Assembly (NCBI RefSeq): GCF_002741055.1
Contig: NZ_CP016809.1
Span: 4,070,501-4,134,500 of the forward strand
Reading direction: 5' to 3'
DNA from: Paenibacillus ihbetae
GTDB lineage: Bacteria; Bacillota; Bacilli; Paenibacillales; Paenibacillaceae
Length of the DNA: 64,000 bases
This document shows, piece by piece, positions 1 to 8,133 of the stretch. Position numbers and translations under genes: made by a program. Position 1 is the first letter of the stretch, and each line of letters starts with the position of its first letter. The notes beneath the pieces are model-generated. The model was not told the DNA's origin, ran no database searches, and saw only the letters and a program-made list of their open reading frames with translations.

Positions 1-1
1 A

Positions 2-538
2 TCGGTCCAAGGCACCGGCATGGGTGTGCCGTCGATTGCGATTTACGTGAACGAGCTGATCCGGGAGTACGGCGTCAAAAATCTGTTTCGGGTCGGCACT
101 TGCGGCGCTATGCAGGAGCATGTCCACGTCCGCGACGTCATTCTCGCCCAGGCGGCCTGCTCGGATTCCGGCATGAACCGCCACCACTTTAACGGCTATG
201 ATTATTCGCCGATTGCCAGCTTCCCGCTGCTGCTTGGCGCCTATGAGCGCGGGAAGGAAAAAGGGCTCAATATGCATGTCGGCAATATTTTTACATCGGA
301 TGTGTTCTACCGCGAGGACAAATCGGTCGTCGAGAAGCTGATGCAGCATGGCGTGCTTGGCGTGGAGATGGAGACGACGGCGCTGTACACGATTGCCGCA
401 AGATACGGCGTCAATGCCTTGACGATTCTAACGGTGAGCGACCATCTGCTGACCGGGGAAGAGACTTCCTCCGAGGAGCGCCAAACGACGTTTAACGACA
501 TGATGGAAGTCGCGCTGGATACGGCGATATCCTTATAA
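2..538 (+). CDS. deoD: Purine nucleoside phosphorylase DeoD, 5' truncated by window edge
   Basis: C-terminal part of the hexameric, trimeric-fold purine nucleoside phosphorylase that splits (deoxy)purine nucleosides with phosphate into base and (deoxy)ribose-1-phosphate in the cytoplasm. The frame is open from base 2 and reads [11 protein letters not shown], so the real start lies left of the window; the ATG at base 20 is internal. Visible family signatures are RVGTCGAMQ (phosphate/ribose site), [10 protein letters not shown] (the Glu-Met-Glu ribose-binding motif) and TVSDH with the catalytic Asp, followed by the usual [11 protein letters not shown]-terminus. About 60 N-terminal residues are missing. 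The pyrimidine nucleoside phosphorylase gene follows 200 bp downstream in the same direction, which fits a nucleoside-salvage operon. Confidence 0.95.
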   Translation, partial: SVQGTGMGVPSIAIYVNELIREYGVKNLFRVGTCGAMQEHVHVRDVILAQAACSDSGMNRHHFNGYDYSPIASFPLLLGAYERGKEKGLNMHVGNIFTSDVFYREDKSVVEKLMQHGVLGVEMETTALYTIAARYGVNALTILTVSDHLLTGEETSSEERQTTFNDMMEVALDTAISL

Positions 539-738
539 ATAAGGCCAGAGGCGCAAGGGGCAGACAGCTTTGAAGCCAAGGGCCGCCGTAACGAGGGCAG
601 CACGATGATCGCCGCGGATGCCCGGACGGCGCGCCTATGGTTTGGAACGGCACGGTAAGCTGGTTTTGCTGCAGTGCTTCCAGCGAAGCTGACGGATGAA
701 GGAGCACTATCATCGCATAAGAGTGAGGAGAATGTACG

Positions 739-2040
739 ATGAGAATGGTTGATTTGATTGCGAAGAAACGCGACGGCAAGGAACTGACAACTGAAGAGAT
801 CAATTTCTTTATCGAAGGATACACGAAGGGAGATATTCCTGATTACCAGGTCAGCGCCATGAATATGGCGATTTATTTCCAAGACATGTCGGACCGGGAA
901 CGGGCCGATTTGACGATGGCGATGGTGAACTCCGGAGAAACGATTGATCTGTCCGCAATTGAGGGAATCAAGGTCGACAAGCACTCCACCGGTGGCGTCG
1001 GCGATACGACGACGCTTGTCCTGGCACCGCTTGTAGCCGCACTGGATATCCCCGTGGCGAAGATGTCCGGGCGCGGGCTCGGCCATACCGGAGGCACGAT
1101 TGACAAGCTGGAGTCGATTCCGGGCTTCCATGTGGAGATCAGCAAGGAAGAGTTTGTGAACCTGGTCAATCAGCATAAAATCGCGGTCATCGGGCAGACG
1201 GGGAACCTCACTCCGGCCGACAAGAAGCTGTATGCCCTTCGGGATGTAACGGCTACCGTCAATTCCATCCCGCTGATTGCAAGCTCGATCATGAGCAAGA
1301 AAATCGCTGCCGGCTCGGACGCCATCGTGCTGGACGTCAAGACCGGTGCGGGCGCCTTCATGAAAACGGTGGAGGATGCGAAGGAGCTGGCGCACGCCAT
1401 GGTGAGCATCGGCAACAATGTCGGCCGCAAGACGATGGCGGTCATCTCGGACATGAGCCAGCCGCTGGGCGTTGCCATCGGCAATTCGCTGGAGGTGCAG
1501 GAGGCGATCTTGGCCCTTCGCGGTGAAGGTCCGAAGGATCTGGAGGAGCTGTGCCTTGCATTAGGCCGACAGATGGTGTATCTCGCCCGTAAGGCGGAGT
1601 CGCTGGAAGAGGCGGAGGAGATGCTGAGAGAGGTCATCCGCAACGGCAAGGCGCTGGAGAAGTTCAAGGAATTCATCCAGAACCAGGGCGGTGACCCGTC
1701 CGTGGTGGATGATCCGGACCGGCTGCCGAAGGCGAAGTATCTGATCGAGCTGCCGGCTCAGCGGGACGGCGTCGTGGCCGAGCTCGTCGCGGACGAAATC
1801 GGCACGGCGGCAATGTGGCTCGGCGCCGGACGCGCGACGAAGGAATCCGAAATCGATCTGGCTGTCGGCCTGATGCTTAACAAGAAGGTTGGCGATCTCG
1901 TCAAGATGGGCGAATCGCTCGTTACCATCCACGCGAACCGCGAAGACGTGGAAGACGTGAAGCAGAAGCTGTATGAGAGCATCCGGATTGACGATCATGC
2001 CGATGCACCGGTTCTGGTGTACGACATTGTAACGGAATAA
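739..2040 (+). CDS. pdp: Pyrimidine-nucleoside phosphorylase
   Basis: 433-residue glycosyltransferase-family-3 type phosphorylase converting uridine, thymidine and deoxyuridine plus phosphate to the base and (deoxy)ribose-1-phosphate. The phosphate-binding motif [12 protein letters not shown] lies near residues 80-92, followed by [19 protein letters not shown], which is diagnostic of the family, and the C-terminal domain is complete. Length matches B. subtilis Pdp. The ATG is preceded by GAGGAG about 8 bases upstream. It probably works with the upstream deoD; deoxyribose-1-phosphate would then be isomerised by a phosphopentomutase outside this window. The 200 bp between the genes holds nothing recognisable. 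A strong terminator follows at 2151. Confidence 0.95.
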   Translation: MRMVDLIAKKRDGKELTTEEINFFIEGYTKGDIPDYQVSAMNMAIYFQDMSDRERADLTMAMVNSGETIDLSAIEGIKVDKHSTGGVGDTTTLVLAPLVAALDIPVAKMSGRGLGHTGGTIDKLESIPGFHVEISKEEFVNLVNQHKIAVIGQTGNLTPADKKLYALRDVTATVNSIPLIASSIMSKKIAAGSDAIVLDVKTGAGAFMKTVEDAKELAHAMVSIGNNVGRKTMAVISDMSQPLGVAIGNSLEVQEAILALRGEGPKDLEELCLALGRQMVYLARKAESLEEAEEMLREVIRNGKALEKFKEFIQNQGGDPSVVDDPDRLPKAKYLIELPAQRDGVVAELVADEIGTAAMWLGAGRATKESEIDLAVGLMLNKKVGDLVKMGESLVTIHANREDVEDVKQKLYESIRIDDHADAPVLVYDIVTE

Positions 2041-2150
2041 CCGGAATTTCCCGAATCGTTCCGCTACGCTGTACTCTTGGTATCGGAAGCCCTATTTCGG
2101 GTGATGCCGGGCTGCCAATGCCCTCATTTTAACGGAAGCTCAAGCATGCT

Positions 2151-2190
2151 AAGCCTGCCCCTTGATGCACAAGAGAAGGGGCAGGCTTTT
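2151..2190 (+). terminator. Rho-independent terminator after pdp
   Basis: A perfect 13-bp stem (2151-2163 pairing with 2176-2188), GC-rich, with a 12-base loop and followed by T residues. It ends the deoD-pdp transcript. Confidence 0.9.
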
Positions 2191-2320
2191 ATTGCATGAA
2201 AAATGGGTCATATTCCAGCTGCCACCCTCATAGGATGATAATGGGGAAAGGTAAAGCAATGCTTATGGGAGAGGCGGATCACCGGTCAAGAGCCAACCTT
2301 GGATGAGGGAGGCTTGTGCC

Positions 2321-2401
2321 ATGACCATTGATCAGTTGATTGCTTTGCTTGGACTTATCATTATGATCATCGGGCTTGCGGTGAATAAGAAACAATCGTA
2401 G
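2321..2401 (+). CDS. 26-residue hydrophobic peptide (possible type I toxin-like or small membrane protein)
   Basis: ATG at 2321 is preceded by GAGGGAGG with 8-base spacing, as good as any ribosome binding site in the window. The product is MTIDQLIALLGLIIMIIGLA followed by VNKKQS: one membrane-spanning helix of about 16 residues with a positively charged tail. A perfect terminator starts 17 bases after the stop, so this is a compact stand-alone transcription unit between pdp and tagO. Size, single helix and basic tail resemble short holin-like or Fst/TxpA-class type I toxins, but I cannot name a family. A plain regulatory small membrane protein is equally possible. No antisense RNA promoter was identified. 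Confidence 0.55.
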   Translation: MTIDQLIALLGLIIMIIGLAVNKKQS

Positions 2402-2417
2402 TCCGCCGGTCCGAGGG

Positions 2418-2464
2418 AGCTGTCGCCAGGCAGAGAGTTGCTGCGCTGGCGGCGGCTTTTTTTT
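2418..2464 (+). terminator. Terminator of the small-peptide transcript
   Basis: A 12-bp stem (2418-2429 with 2446-2457, two G-U pairs) followed by eight T residues. Confidence 0.9.
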
Positions 2465-2573
2465 CATGTCCCTGTGTTCCGGCACGGAGGGATAACTGCG
2501 GCTTGGAAGGGAACCCTACCACAGAAATGAAAAATTTCATTGCATTTTCTTAAGAAAATCTTATGTCGATAGG

Positions 2574-2602
2574 TTGATAGAGTTGGACGAAAGTCATATA
2601 CT
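2574..2602 (+). promoter_or_regulatory. Sigma-A promoter for tagO
   Basis: TTGATA (2574-2579), a 17-bp spacer and TATACT (2597-2602), giving a predicted start near 2609 and a 40-base leader to the tagO ATG. Its position argues that the longer in-frame tagO reading frame beginning TTG at 2574 is not translated. Confidence 0.65.
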
Positions 2603-2648
2603 GAGGTTGCAATGTTCTCCATCATTCATCATTTATTGGGAGGAAATC

Positions 2649-3614
2649 ATGCTATATCTAACAGCGTTTGTCATATCGATGGTGCTGGTTCTCGTGCTGA
2701 TTCCGCCGTTTCGGAAGCTGGCGATCAAGATTGACTTTGTGGACAAGCCAAGACCTGACTCCGAGCGGAAAATTCACCGCGAACCGATTCCGCTGACTGC
2801 GGGAATCGCCATTTTCATCGGATTTTTCATTACGTATTTTGCGCTGACCGGTACGATCTCCAGGGAAGCGGTGGGGATTTTTATCGGGAGCGTCCTGATT
2901 CTCGGCATCGGACTTGTCGATGACTGGTACAAATCGCAGGGAAAAGAGCTCGCCTCCCTGCCGAAGCTGATCGTTCAAATCTCCGCCGCCGTCATTGTTT
3001 ACAGCTACGGCATCCAATTCGAGGGCTTCAACAACCCGTTTACCGGCCATTACATCAACCTGCCGGAATGGCTGCAGCTGATTTTGACGATCTTCTGGAT
3101 CTTCGGCGTTACGACGGTCATTAATTTCTCGGACGGCATTGACGGTTTAGCCGGCGGGCTGTCTGCCATATCGGGCGGAACGCTGTTTGTTGTCGCCATG
3201 ACGATGGGGCAGAGCGAATCCGCCCTGCTGGCTGTGATTCTGGTGGGCGCCGCGCTCGGATACCTGCGGTATAACAAGCCGCCGGCCCGGGTGTTCATGG
3301 GGGATGCGGGTGCTACCTTCCTCGGATTCATCCTCGGCATTATCGCCTTGGACGGGGCTTTCAAGGGAGCGACGCTGGCTTCGTTGTTCATCCCGATCTT
3401 TGCCCTGGGTGTGCCGATCATCGATAACGTGATCGTAGTCATTCGCAGAATGCTGCAATCGAAGCCGATCTACCAGGCAGACGCCTCGCAGGCGCACTAT
3501 CGTCTGCTCGCTACCGGGCTTAATCAGAAGCAGACCCTGGTTTTCTTGTGCCTGCTGAATCTGTGCTTCGGCCTTACGGCGATTATCCTGGCTTTGAATG
3601 AAGCCGGCGCCTGA
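2649..3614 (+). CDS. tagO: Undecaprenyl-phosphate N-acetylglucosaminyl 1-phosphate transferase (TagO/WecA family)
   Basis: Polytopic membrane enzyme of the MraY/WecA/TagO superfamily. It transfers GlcNAc-1-phosphate from UDP-GlcNAc to undecaprenyl phosphate, the first step of wall teichoic acid and related surface glycan synthesis. The 321-residue product has about 10-11 hydrophobic helices and the superfamily signatures GLVDDWYKS (the Asp-Asp motif), NFSDGIDGLAGG and FMGDAGATFLGF. ATG 2649 was chosen because GGGAGG sits 5 bases upstream and a sigma-A promoter lies just before it; the frame stays open further upstream but covers that promoter. It is monocistronic, bounded by terminators. Confidence 0.92.
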   Translation: MLYLTAFVISMVLVLVLIPPFRKLAIKIDFVDKPRPDSERKIHREPIPLTAGIAIFIGFFITYFALTGTISREAVGIFIGSVLILGIGLVDDWYKSQGKELASLPKLIVQISAAVIVYSYGIQFEGFNNPFTGHYINLPEWLQLILTIFWIFGVTTVINFSDGIDGLAGGLSAISGGTLFVVAMTMGQSESALLAVILVGAALGYLRYNKPPARVFMGDAGATFLGFILGIIALDGAFKGATLASLFIPIFALGVPIIDNVIVVIRRMLQSKPIYQADASQAHYRLLATGLNQKQTLVFLCLLNLCFGLTAIILALNEAGA

Positions 3615-3660
3615 CGGCGCTTAGGCTTAAGAGAAGCAATCAGGCCGCATAACATTCATG

Positions 3661-3696
3661 AATCTCGTCTCCAATGCTGGCGGCGGGATTTTTTTT
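3661..3696 (+). terminator. Terminator after tagO
   Basis: A 9-bp stem (3661-3669 with 3682-3690, two G-U pairs) followed by a run of T to 3696. Confidence 0.75.
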
Positions 3697-3781
3697 AGAT
3701 ATCCGAAAGTATAAACATACTCGGATTGGATTTGCAGCCTGATATCGCAGGAAAACTACCGCTAAACGCGGTCAGTCTTCT
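3697..3781 (+). repeat. Dispersed intergenic repeat, copy A
   Basis: 85-bp element that recurs inverted at 21253-21333. Shared blocks are AGATATC (3697-3703), AGTATAAAC (3708-3716), CCTGATATCGCA (3738-3749) and a 21-bp identical core at 3753-3773 containing the hairpin ACCGC-taaac-GCGGT. It lies directly between the tagO terminator and the SDR gene leader. No coding capacity. Confidence 0.8.
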
Positions 3782-3937
3782 GTGAGGAGCGCGTTGGTAG
3801 ATGTTTTACTCTTACGTTACGCTTACGTTATCATCGATACGAAGCCAACCTGCCCGTCAGAAGCAGATAGCATGGAACGGTACGAAACTAACCTGCTGTC
3901 AGGATCAGGCCTATTGAACGAAGGAGGGGAAACACGG

Positions 3938-4807
3938 ATGGGCGATATGTCAGGGAAAATAGTGGTCATTACGGGAGCCAACTCCGGTATGGGGCTCGCA
4001 TCCACGATTGCGCTTGCCCGTATGGGGGCGCGCGTAATTATGGCTTGCCGAAGTCAGGCGAGAGGGGAGGCGGCGCTGGAGGAGGCACGACAGGCATGTA
4101 AAGGACGCGGTGACATCCGTTTGATGCAGCTTGATCTGGGCTCGTTCTCAAGCATCCGGCAGTTCGCTTCCGCGTACCGGGAACAGTATGACCGCCTTGA
4201 CGTCCTGCTGAACAATGCGGGCGTCGTCACGATCAAACGGGAGACGACGGCCGATGGATATGAAGCGATGCTTGGGGTCAACCATCTGGGACATTTTCTG
4301 CTCACTAACCTGCTTCTCGATCCGTTGACGCGGGCTCAGCAGGGGAGGATCGTCAACGTATCCTCCGGCGCGCACAAAATCGGAAAGATTCATTGGGAGG
4401 ATCCGAATCTGTCCAAAGGGTTTCATGTGGCAAAGGGATATGCCCAGTCCAAGCTGGCTAATATCCTGTTTACGAAAGAGCTGGCGCGCCGCCTGTCCGG
4501 GACGGGGGTGACGGCCAATGCGCTTCATCCTGGCGCGGTCAGCACGAGCATCGGCGTAAACAGGGAGACGGGGTTCGGCAAGGCGGTGCATCGGATGCTT
4601 CGGCCGTTCTTCCTTACGCCGGATGAAGGCGCCAGAACCGCAGTATATTTGTCCTCGGCTCCGGAGGTGGAGCAGGTGACGGGCGAATATTTCGTCAAGT
4701 GCAAGCCGGTTCGAACGACGGAGAAGGCCAGCGACCCGCAGCTTGCGGCTCGGCTGTGGGATTGGAGCGAGCGTCAGACAGGATTGACGGGAAGGGACTC
4801 CATCTAA
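3938..4807 (+). CDS. Short-chain dehydrogenase/reductase (retinol dehydrogenase-like)
   Basis: 289-residue Rossmann-fold oxidoreductase of the classical SDR family, likely NADP(H)-dependent. The cofactor loop TGANSGMG is at residues 13-20, NNAG follows beta-4, the catalytic Ser sits in NVSSGAHK, and Tyr/Lys in YAQSKLAN. The arrangement resembles the retinol dehydrogenase/WW-oxidoreductase branch, but the substrate cannot be read from sequence. ATG 3938 has AGGAGGGG about 8 bases upstream; the in-frame extension to 3782 has no ribosome binding site and begins next to the repeat. It is followed by a strong terminator and converges on murQ. Confidence 0.9.
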   Translation: MGDMSGKIVVITGANSGMGLASTIALARMGARVIMACRSQARGEAALEEARQACKGRGDIRLMQLDLGSFSSIRQFASAYREQYDRLDVLLNNAGVVTIKRETTADGYEAMLGVNHLGHFLLTNLLLDPLTRAQQGRIVNVSSGAHKIGKIHWEDPNLSKGFHVAKGYAQSKLANILFTKELARRLSGTGVTANALHPGAVSTSIGVNRETGFGKAVHRMLRPFFLTPDEGARTAVYLSSAPEVEQVTGEYFVKCKPVRTTEKASDPQLAARLWDWSERQTGLTGRDSI

Positions 4808-4814
4808 GACGAAT

Positions 4815-4862
4815 AAACGGGGATTCTTCAGATCAGCATCGATCTAAAGAATCCCCGTTTTA
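4815..4862. terminator. Bidirectional terminator between SDR gene and murQ
   Basis: A perfect 14-bp stem (4815-4828 with 4847-4860), with further partial pairing inside and T runs on both strands. It serves the rightward SDR gene and the leftward murQ-murK operon. Confidence 0.9.
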
Positions 4863-4916
4863 TCGTTACGTCGGATAGCGGACGGCCCAGGGGCCTGCCC
4901 CTGGGCCTGGCCGGTT

Positions 4917-5834
4917 TCAAGAGCCCTTGTGGGCTTTCAGGTTGATGGCGCTGCGCACAAACCCGTTCGTGCCCTCGAGGAGCCTTGCAGCCTCTTCGGC
5001 ATTAACGTTGGCAAGGAGCATGACGATGGCCGTTTTGACATGCGCTCCAGCCTCGAAGTAAGCCTTCTCTACGTCCTCGTCGGATGCGCCGGTAGCAAGC
5101 GTGATGATGCGCTTGGCGCGGTGAACAAGCTTGTTGTTGGACGGATTGAGATCCACCATCAGATTTTTGTACACTTTGCCGATCCGGATCATGGCTGTTG
5201 TCGTCAGCATGTTAAGAATCAGCTTTTGCGAAGTGCCGGCTTTCATCCGCGTGGAGCCCATAATCACTTCAGGCCCGACGACGGCTTCAATCACGAAATC
5301 GGCATCCTGCTGCATCGGAGAATTGTAGTTGTTGCACAGGCCGATCACGACCGCCCCGAGCTCCTTGGCACGCCGCATAGCCCCGAGCACATAGGGGGTG
5401 CGTCCGCTGGCCGCGATGCCGATCACAACGTCTTTTTCATTGATTCCATGCTCATTCATGTCCTGCTCACCGAGCTCTTCGCTGTCCTCCGCTCCTTCGA
5501 TCGCTTCCTTCACCGCACGGAAACCTCCGGCGATCAGACCTTGCACCATCGAGGGGTCGGTCCCATAGGTCGGCGGGCATTCGGATGCGTCAAGAATACC
5601 GATCCGTCCGCTTGTTCCTGCACCGACGTAGAATAAACGGCCGCCGTTCTGAAAGGCTTCTACGATGAGATCGGCTGCCTTGGCGATGGTAGGGATCAGC
5701 TCCCGAATCGTGTCGGTGATCAGGCTGTCCTCATTATTAATCAGGGTCATTATTTCCTCTGAGCTCAACTGATCAATGTTCTGCGTATGTTCATGAGGCT
5801 GTTCGGTTGTCAATTGACTGAGAATGTTCGTCAT
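4917..5834 (-). CDS. murQ: N-acetylmuramic acid 6-phosphate etherase MurQ
   Basis: 305-residue cytoplasmic SIS-fold lyase that removes D-lactate from MurNAc-6-phosphate to give GlcNAc-6-phosphate, the committing step of muramic acid recovery. The SIS core shows VGAGTSGRIGILDASECPPT, which holds the catalytic Glu, and later GIAASGRTPYVLGA; PEVIMGSTRMKAGTSQK is the typical downstream block. The start at 5834 is set by AAGGAG upstream (MTNILSQL); the longer frame to 6017 has no conserved extension. It lies downstream of the kinase gene on the same strand with a 241-bp gap, and the murR/ABC transporter unit runs divergently. Confidence 0.95.
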   Translation of the reverse strand: MTNILSQLTTEQPHEHTQNIDQLSSEEIMTLINNEDSLITDTIRELIPTIAKAADLIVEAFQNGGRLFYVGAGTSGRIGILDASECPPTYGTDPSMVQGLIAGGFRAVKEAIEGAEDSEELGEQDMNEHGINEKDVVIGIAASGRTPYVLGAMRRAKELGAVVIGLCNNYNSPMQQDADFVIEAVVGPEVIMGSTRMKAGTSQKLILNMLTTTAMIRIGKVYKNLMVDLNPSNNKLVHRAKRIITLATGASDEDVEKAYFEAGAHVKTAIVMLLANVNAEEAARLLEGTNGFVRSAINLKAHKGS

Positions 5835-6075
5835 GAGAGGTCTCCTTTTTGAAGAATTAAGAAAGCGTGCCGCGAGCGGACAGCTGCATCCGGCATGAAT
5901 GTGTGCGTCGAACGAATCCACATCCGGCAGTCCGATATGTAGGCGGTACAGCTGATTAGCAAGGAGACGAAGGCAGCGGAGCTGCACGCCGAAGCCCTCA
6001 TCTTGTGAGACATGCACTTTCTTAAGTCTAGAAATATGGACGGGGCCTGATAACGGTTACAACATTTCGCCTGGA

Positions 6076-7023
6076 TCATTGGGCTCCGTCCTGGAATAGC
6101 CGGTATGCCAGCATGGCTGCACCATGCGCCGGTGTCCGGTCATGCGCAGCCTCCGGAAATTGCAGCCGGGGGTAGCGCTCCCGGATCGCCGCGCGATAAG
6201 CTTCCCGGAATACGCGGGAATGCTTGAAGATCGAGCCGATGCACACCACGTCACTCGTCGCAAATTCATGATGCTGCATGATAAGCGCCGAAGTCGTTTC
6301 TGCAAGCTCGTCGGCCTGCGAGCGGAGAATATCGAGAGCGACGTGATCCCCGGCTTCTGCGGCTTCAATACAGCAGCGGGCGAAGGACGCGATGTTCTGC
6401 TTCGTTATGGCAGGCTGGTATATATATGATTTAAGATCGGCAATATGGCTCAGCGGATAAGTCTTCAGAATTAAGCTGCTCATCCGAGTTGGCGGCAGAA
6501 TCCGCTCGTGGCTTTTAATGACGGACTTCAAAGTCTGAAGCCCGATCTGATACCCGCTGCCCTCATCGCCGAGTATATGCCCCCAGCCGCCGACACGGTG
6601 GATGCTCCCGGATTTCGTTATCCCGTAGGTATTGGAGCCGGTTCCTGAAATGATCAGGATTCCGTATTGGCGCTCCAGCACAGCCATTAATGAAATTTCG
6701 GCTTCGGAACGCATGTAAATATGCGGGGAGAGCTGCCGCTCCAGGAAGTGGGATTCAAGGTACTGACGAACCCGCTGCCGTTCCTCATCCGAGCTTACAC
6801 CTGACATGCCGAGGCAGATAGACGAACATGAAGCTGACGAAAGGTTGAAGGGCTCCATGAGACCCTCGATCACCGCCTGAAGCTCTTTCATCGCCCCGTC
6901 AAAGGTGACGATATAAGGATTGGTGGAACCTCCAGTGAAACGGGAAATGACTTGGCCGCTGGCGTTGATGGCTGCGGCTTCAGTCTTTGTGCCGCCGCCG
7001 TCGACTCCGATAAAAATTTCCAT
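6076..7023 (-). CDS. murK: BadF/BadG-type amino-sugar kinase (MurK/NagK-like)
   Basis: 315-residue ASKHA-fold kinase, likely phosphorylating N-acetylmuramic acid and/or N-acetylglucosamine at O6 with ATP. The N-terminal phosphate-1 loop reads GVDGGGTKTEAA (residues 6-17), the phosphate-2 loop ISGTGSNTYGI is near residue 125, followed by GGWGHILGDEGSGYQIG, typical of eukaryote-like NAGK and bacterial MurK. The product of a MurNAc kinase is the substrate of MurQ, encoded next downstream. The ribosome binding site is weak (GAAGTGG). Expression probably starts from the shared divergent region 7024-7248. MurK versus NagK specificity cannot be decided from sequence alone. Confidence 0.8.
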   Translation of the reverse strand: MEIFIGVDGGGTKTEAAAINASGQVISRFTGGSTNPYIVTFDGAMKELQAVIEGLMEPFNLSSASCSSICLGMSGVSSDEERQRVRQYLESHFLERQLSPHIYMRSEAEISLMAVLERQYGILIISGTGSNTYGITKSGSIHRVGGWGHILGDEGSGYQIGLQTLKSVIKSHERILPPTRMSSLILKTYPLSHIADLKSYIYQPAITKQNIASFARCCIEAAEAGDHVALDILRSQADELAETTSALIMQHHEFATSDVVCIGSIFKHSRVFREAYRAAIRERYPRLQFPEAAHDRTPAHGAAMLAYRLFQDGAQ

Positions 7024-7105
7024 TTTGAACCACTTCGCTTTCTATATTCAGTATAGGAGAAAAAAGAGAGGTTGTAAAACAAAATTTTAAATTATGAATT
7101 AAGTA

Positions 7106-7134
7106 TTGAAATATTATTTCACACAATTTATAAT
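7106..7134 (+). promoter_or_regulatory. Sigma-A promoter for murR
   Basis: TTGAAA (7106-7111), exactly 17 bp, then TATAAT (7129-7134), pointing at murR. The predicted start is near 7141. It lies in the AT-rich divergent region between murK and murR. Confidence 0.75.
7107..7121. promoter_or_regulatory. Candidate MurR operator (palindrome over the promoter)
   Basis: TGAAATATTATTTCA, a 6-bp inverted repeat with a 3-bp centre, overlaps the -35 box and spacer of the murR promoter. Its placement suits repression or autoregulation by the adjacent RpiR-family regulator. Assigning it to MurR is inference. Confidence 0.45.
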
Positions 7135-7152
7135 GAACTCAATCCGCTGATA

Positions 7153-7167
7153 TTGAAAGCGATACCA
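7153..7167 (+). promoter_or_regulatory. CcpA cre site, murK-murR region
   Basis: TTGAAAGCGATACCA matches the cre consensus WTGNAARCGNWWWCA at all defined positions except one W. It lies about 12 bp downstream of the predicted murR transcription start, a roadblock position for carbon catabolite repression. It is also part of an imperfect inverted repeat, 7152-7160 with 7173-7181. Confidence 0.65.
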
Positions 7168-7248
7168 GTCATGCTTTCGATCAAACCATGTTACTAAATG
7201 TTACATACGATGTAGATCAGAGGATGAATCGTAAAAGGGGGGCAAAGG

Positions 7249-8085
7249 ATGAACGGCGGATTGGTTCGATTGCGTGAGGTATTTGAAACATTAAATCCGT
7301 CCGAGCGCAAGGTTGCAGCCTTCATTTTGCAGGAGCCGGCAGAGATGATACAGATGTCGGTCGCGGATCTAGCGGTTCGAAGCGGTTCAAGTCAAGCCGC
7401 GATTGTAAGGCTGTGCAAAACGATGGGCTTCAAAGGCTATCAGGATCTGAAGTTGAAGGTAGCTGGCGATTTGCAGGAGCCATTAGCCACTGGATATCAG
7501 GATATTCGGCCCAATGACAGCATTTCTGCAATCATACAGAACGTCTCGAACAATAACATTCAATCGATTCGGGATACGATGAAGATTATGGAGGAGGGGA
7601 AGGTGGAGGAGGCCGTAGCGGCCCTTGATCAGGCGAAGCGCATATTTATGTTCGGCGTAGGTGCTTCCAATCTGATCGGGATGGACGCCCAGCAGAAATT
7701 TTTGCGAATCAACAAGGTGTGCATTTCGTTCCCGGATCCCCACGTGCAGCTGACTTCGGCCGTTATGCTTACACCCGAGGATGCAGCGGTGTGCATATCT
7801 TACTCCGGCGAAACGAAGGAAGTGATCCGGGCAGCGAGCATCGCCAAGGAGAACGGATGCAGAACGATCGGCATTACCAAATACGGGGATTCGACGTTAA
7901 GCCGATCGGTGGATATTCCGCTATATACCTCTTCGACGGAGAACGAAATTCGCAGCGGCGCAATGTCCTCTCGTATTACACAGCTTAATCTTATCGATAT
8001 TTTATATCTTGGTGTCGCCAGCCGGAACTATGAGAATTCGGTCAAGTATCTCGATCAGAGCCGGCAAGCCATCAAGCGGTTGTAG
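7249..8085 (+). CDS. murR: RpiR-family transcriptional regulator MurR
   Basis: 278-residue regulator with an N-terminal HTH (about residues 1-77, with SVADLAVRSGSSQAAIVRLCK as the recognition region) and a C-terminal sugar-phosphate-binding SIS domain (about residues 125-260, with FGVGASNLIG and CISYSGETKEVIRAA). In B. subtilis and E. coli the MurR homologue next to murQ senses MurNAc-6-phosphate, so that ligand is likely here by context. AAAGGGGGGC precedes the ATG by about 7 bases. It is followed 48 bp downstream by the binding-protein gene on the same strand. Confidence 0.9.
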   Translation: MNGGLVRLREVFETLNPSERKVAAFILQEPAEMIQMSVADLAVRSGSSQAAIVRLCKTMGFKGYQDLKLKVAGDLQEPLATGYQDIRPNDSISAIIQNVSNNNIQSIRDTMKIMEEGKVEEAVAALDQAKRIFMFGVGASNLIGMDAQQKFLRINKVCISFPDPHVQLTSAVMLTPEDAAVCISYSGETKEVIRAASIAKENGCRTIGITKYGDSTLSRSVDIPLYTSSTENEIRSGAMSSRITQLNLIDILYLGVASRNYENSVKYLDQSRQAIKRL

Positions 8086-8133
8086 TTTTTCCGGCTTAAC
8101 CACAACTATATTTTATGATAAGGGGAGTAGTAC

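Noticed and set aside
307..1395. 362-codon leftward open frame across deoD and pdp
   Set aside because: Antisense to two clear enzyme genes, with no recognisable domain; a shadow.
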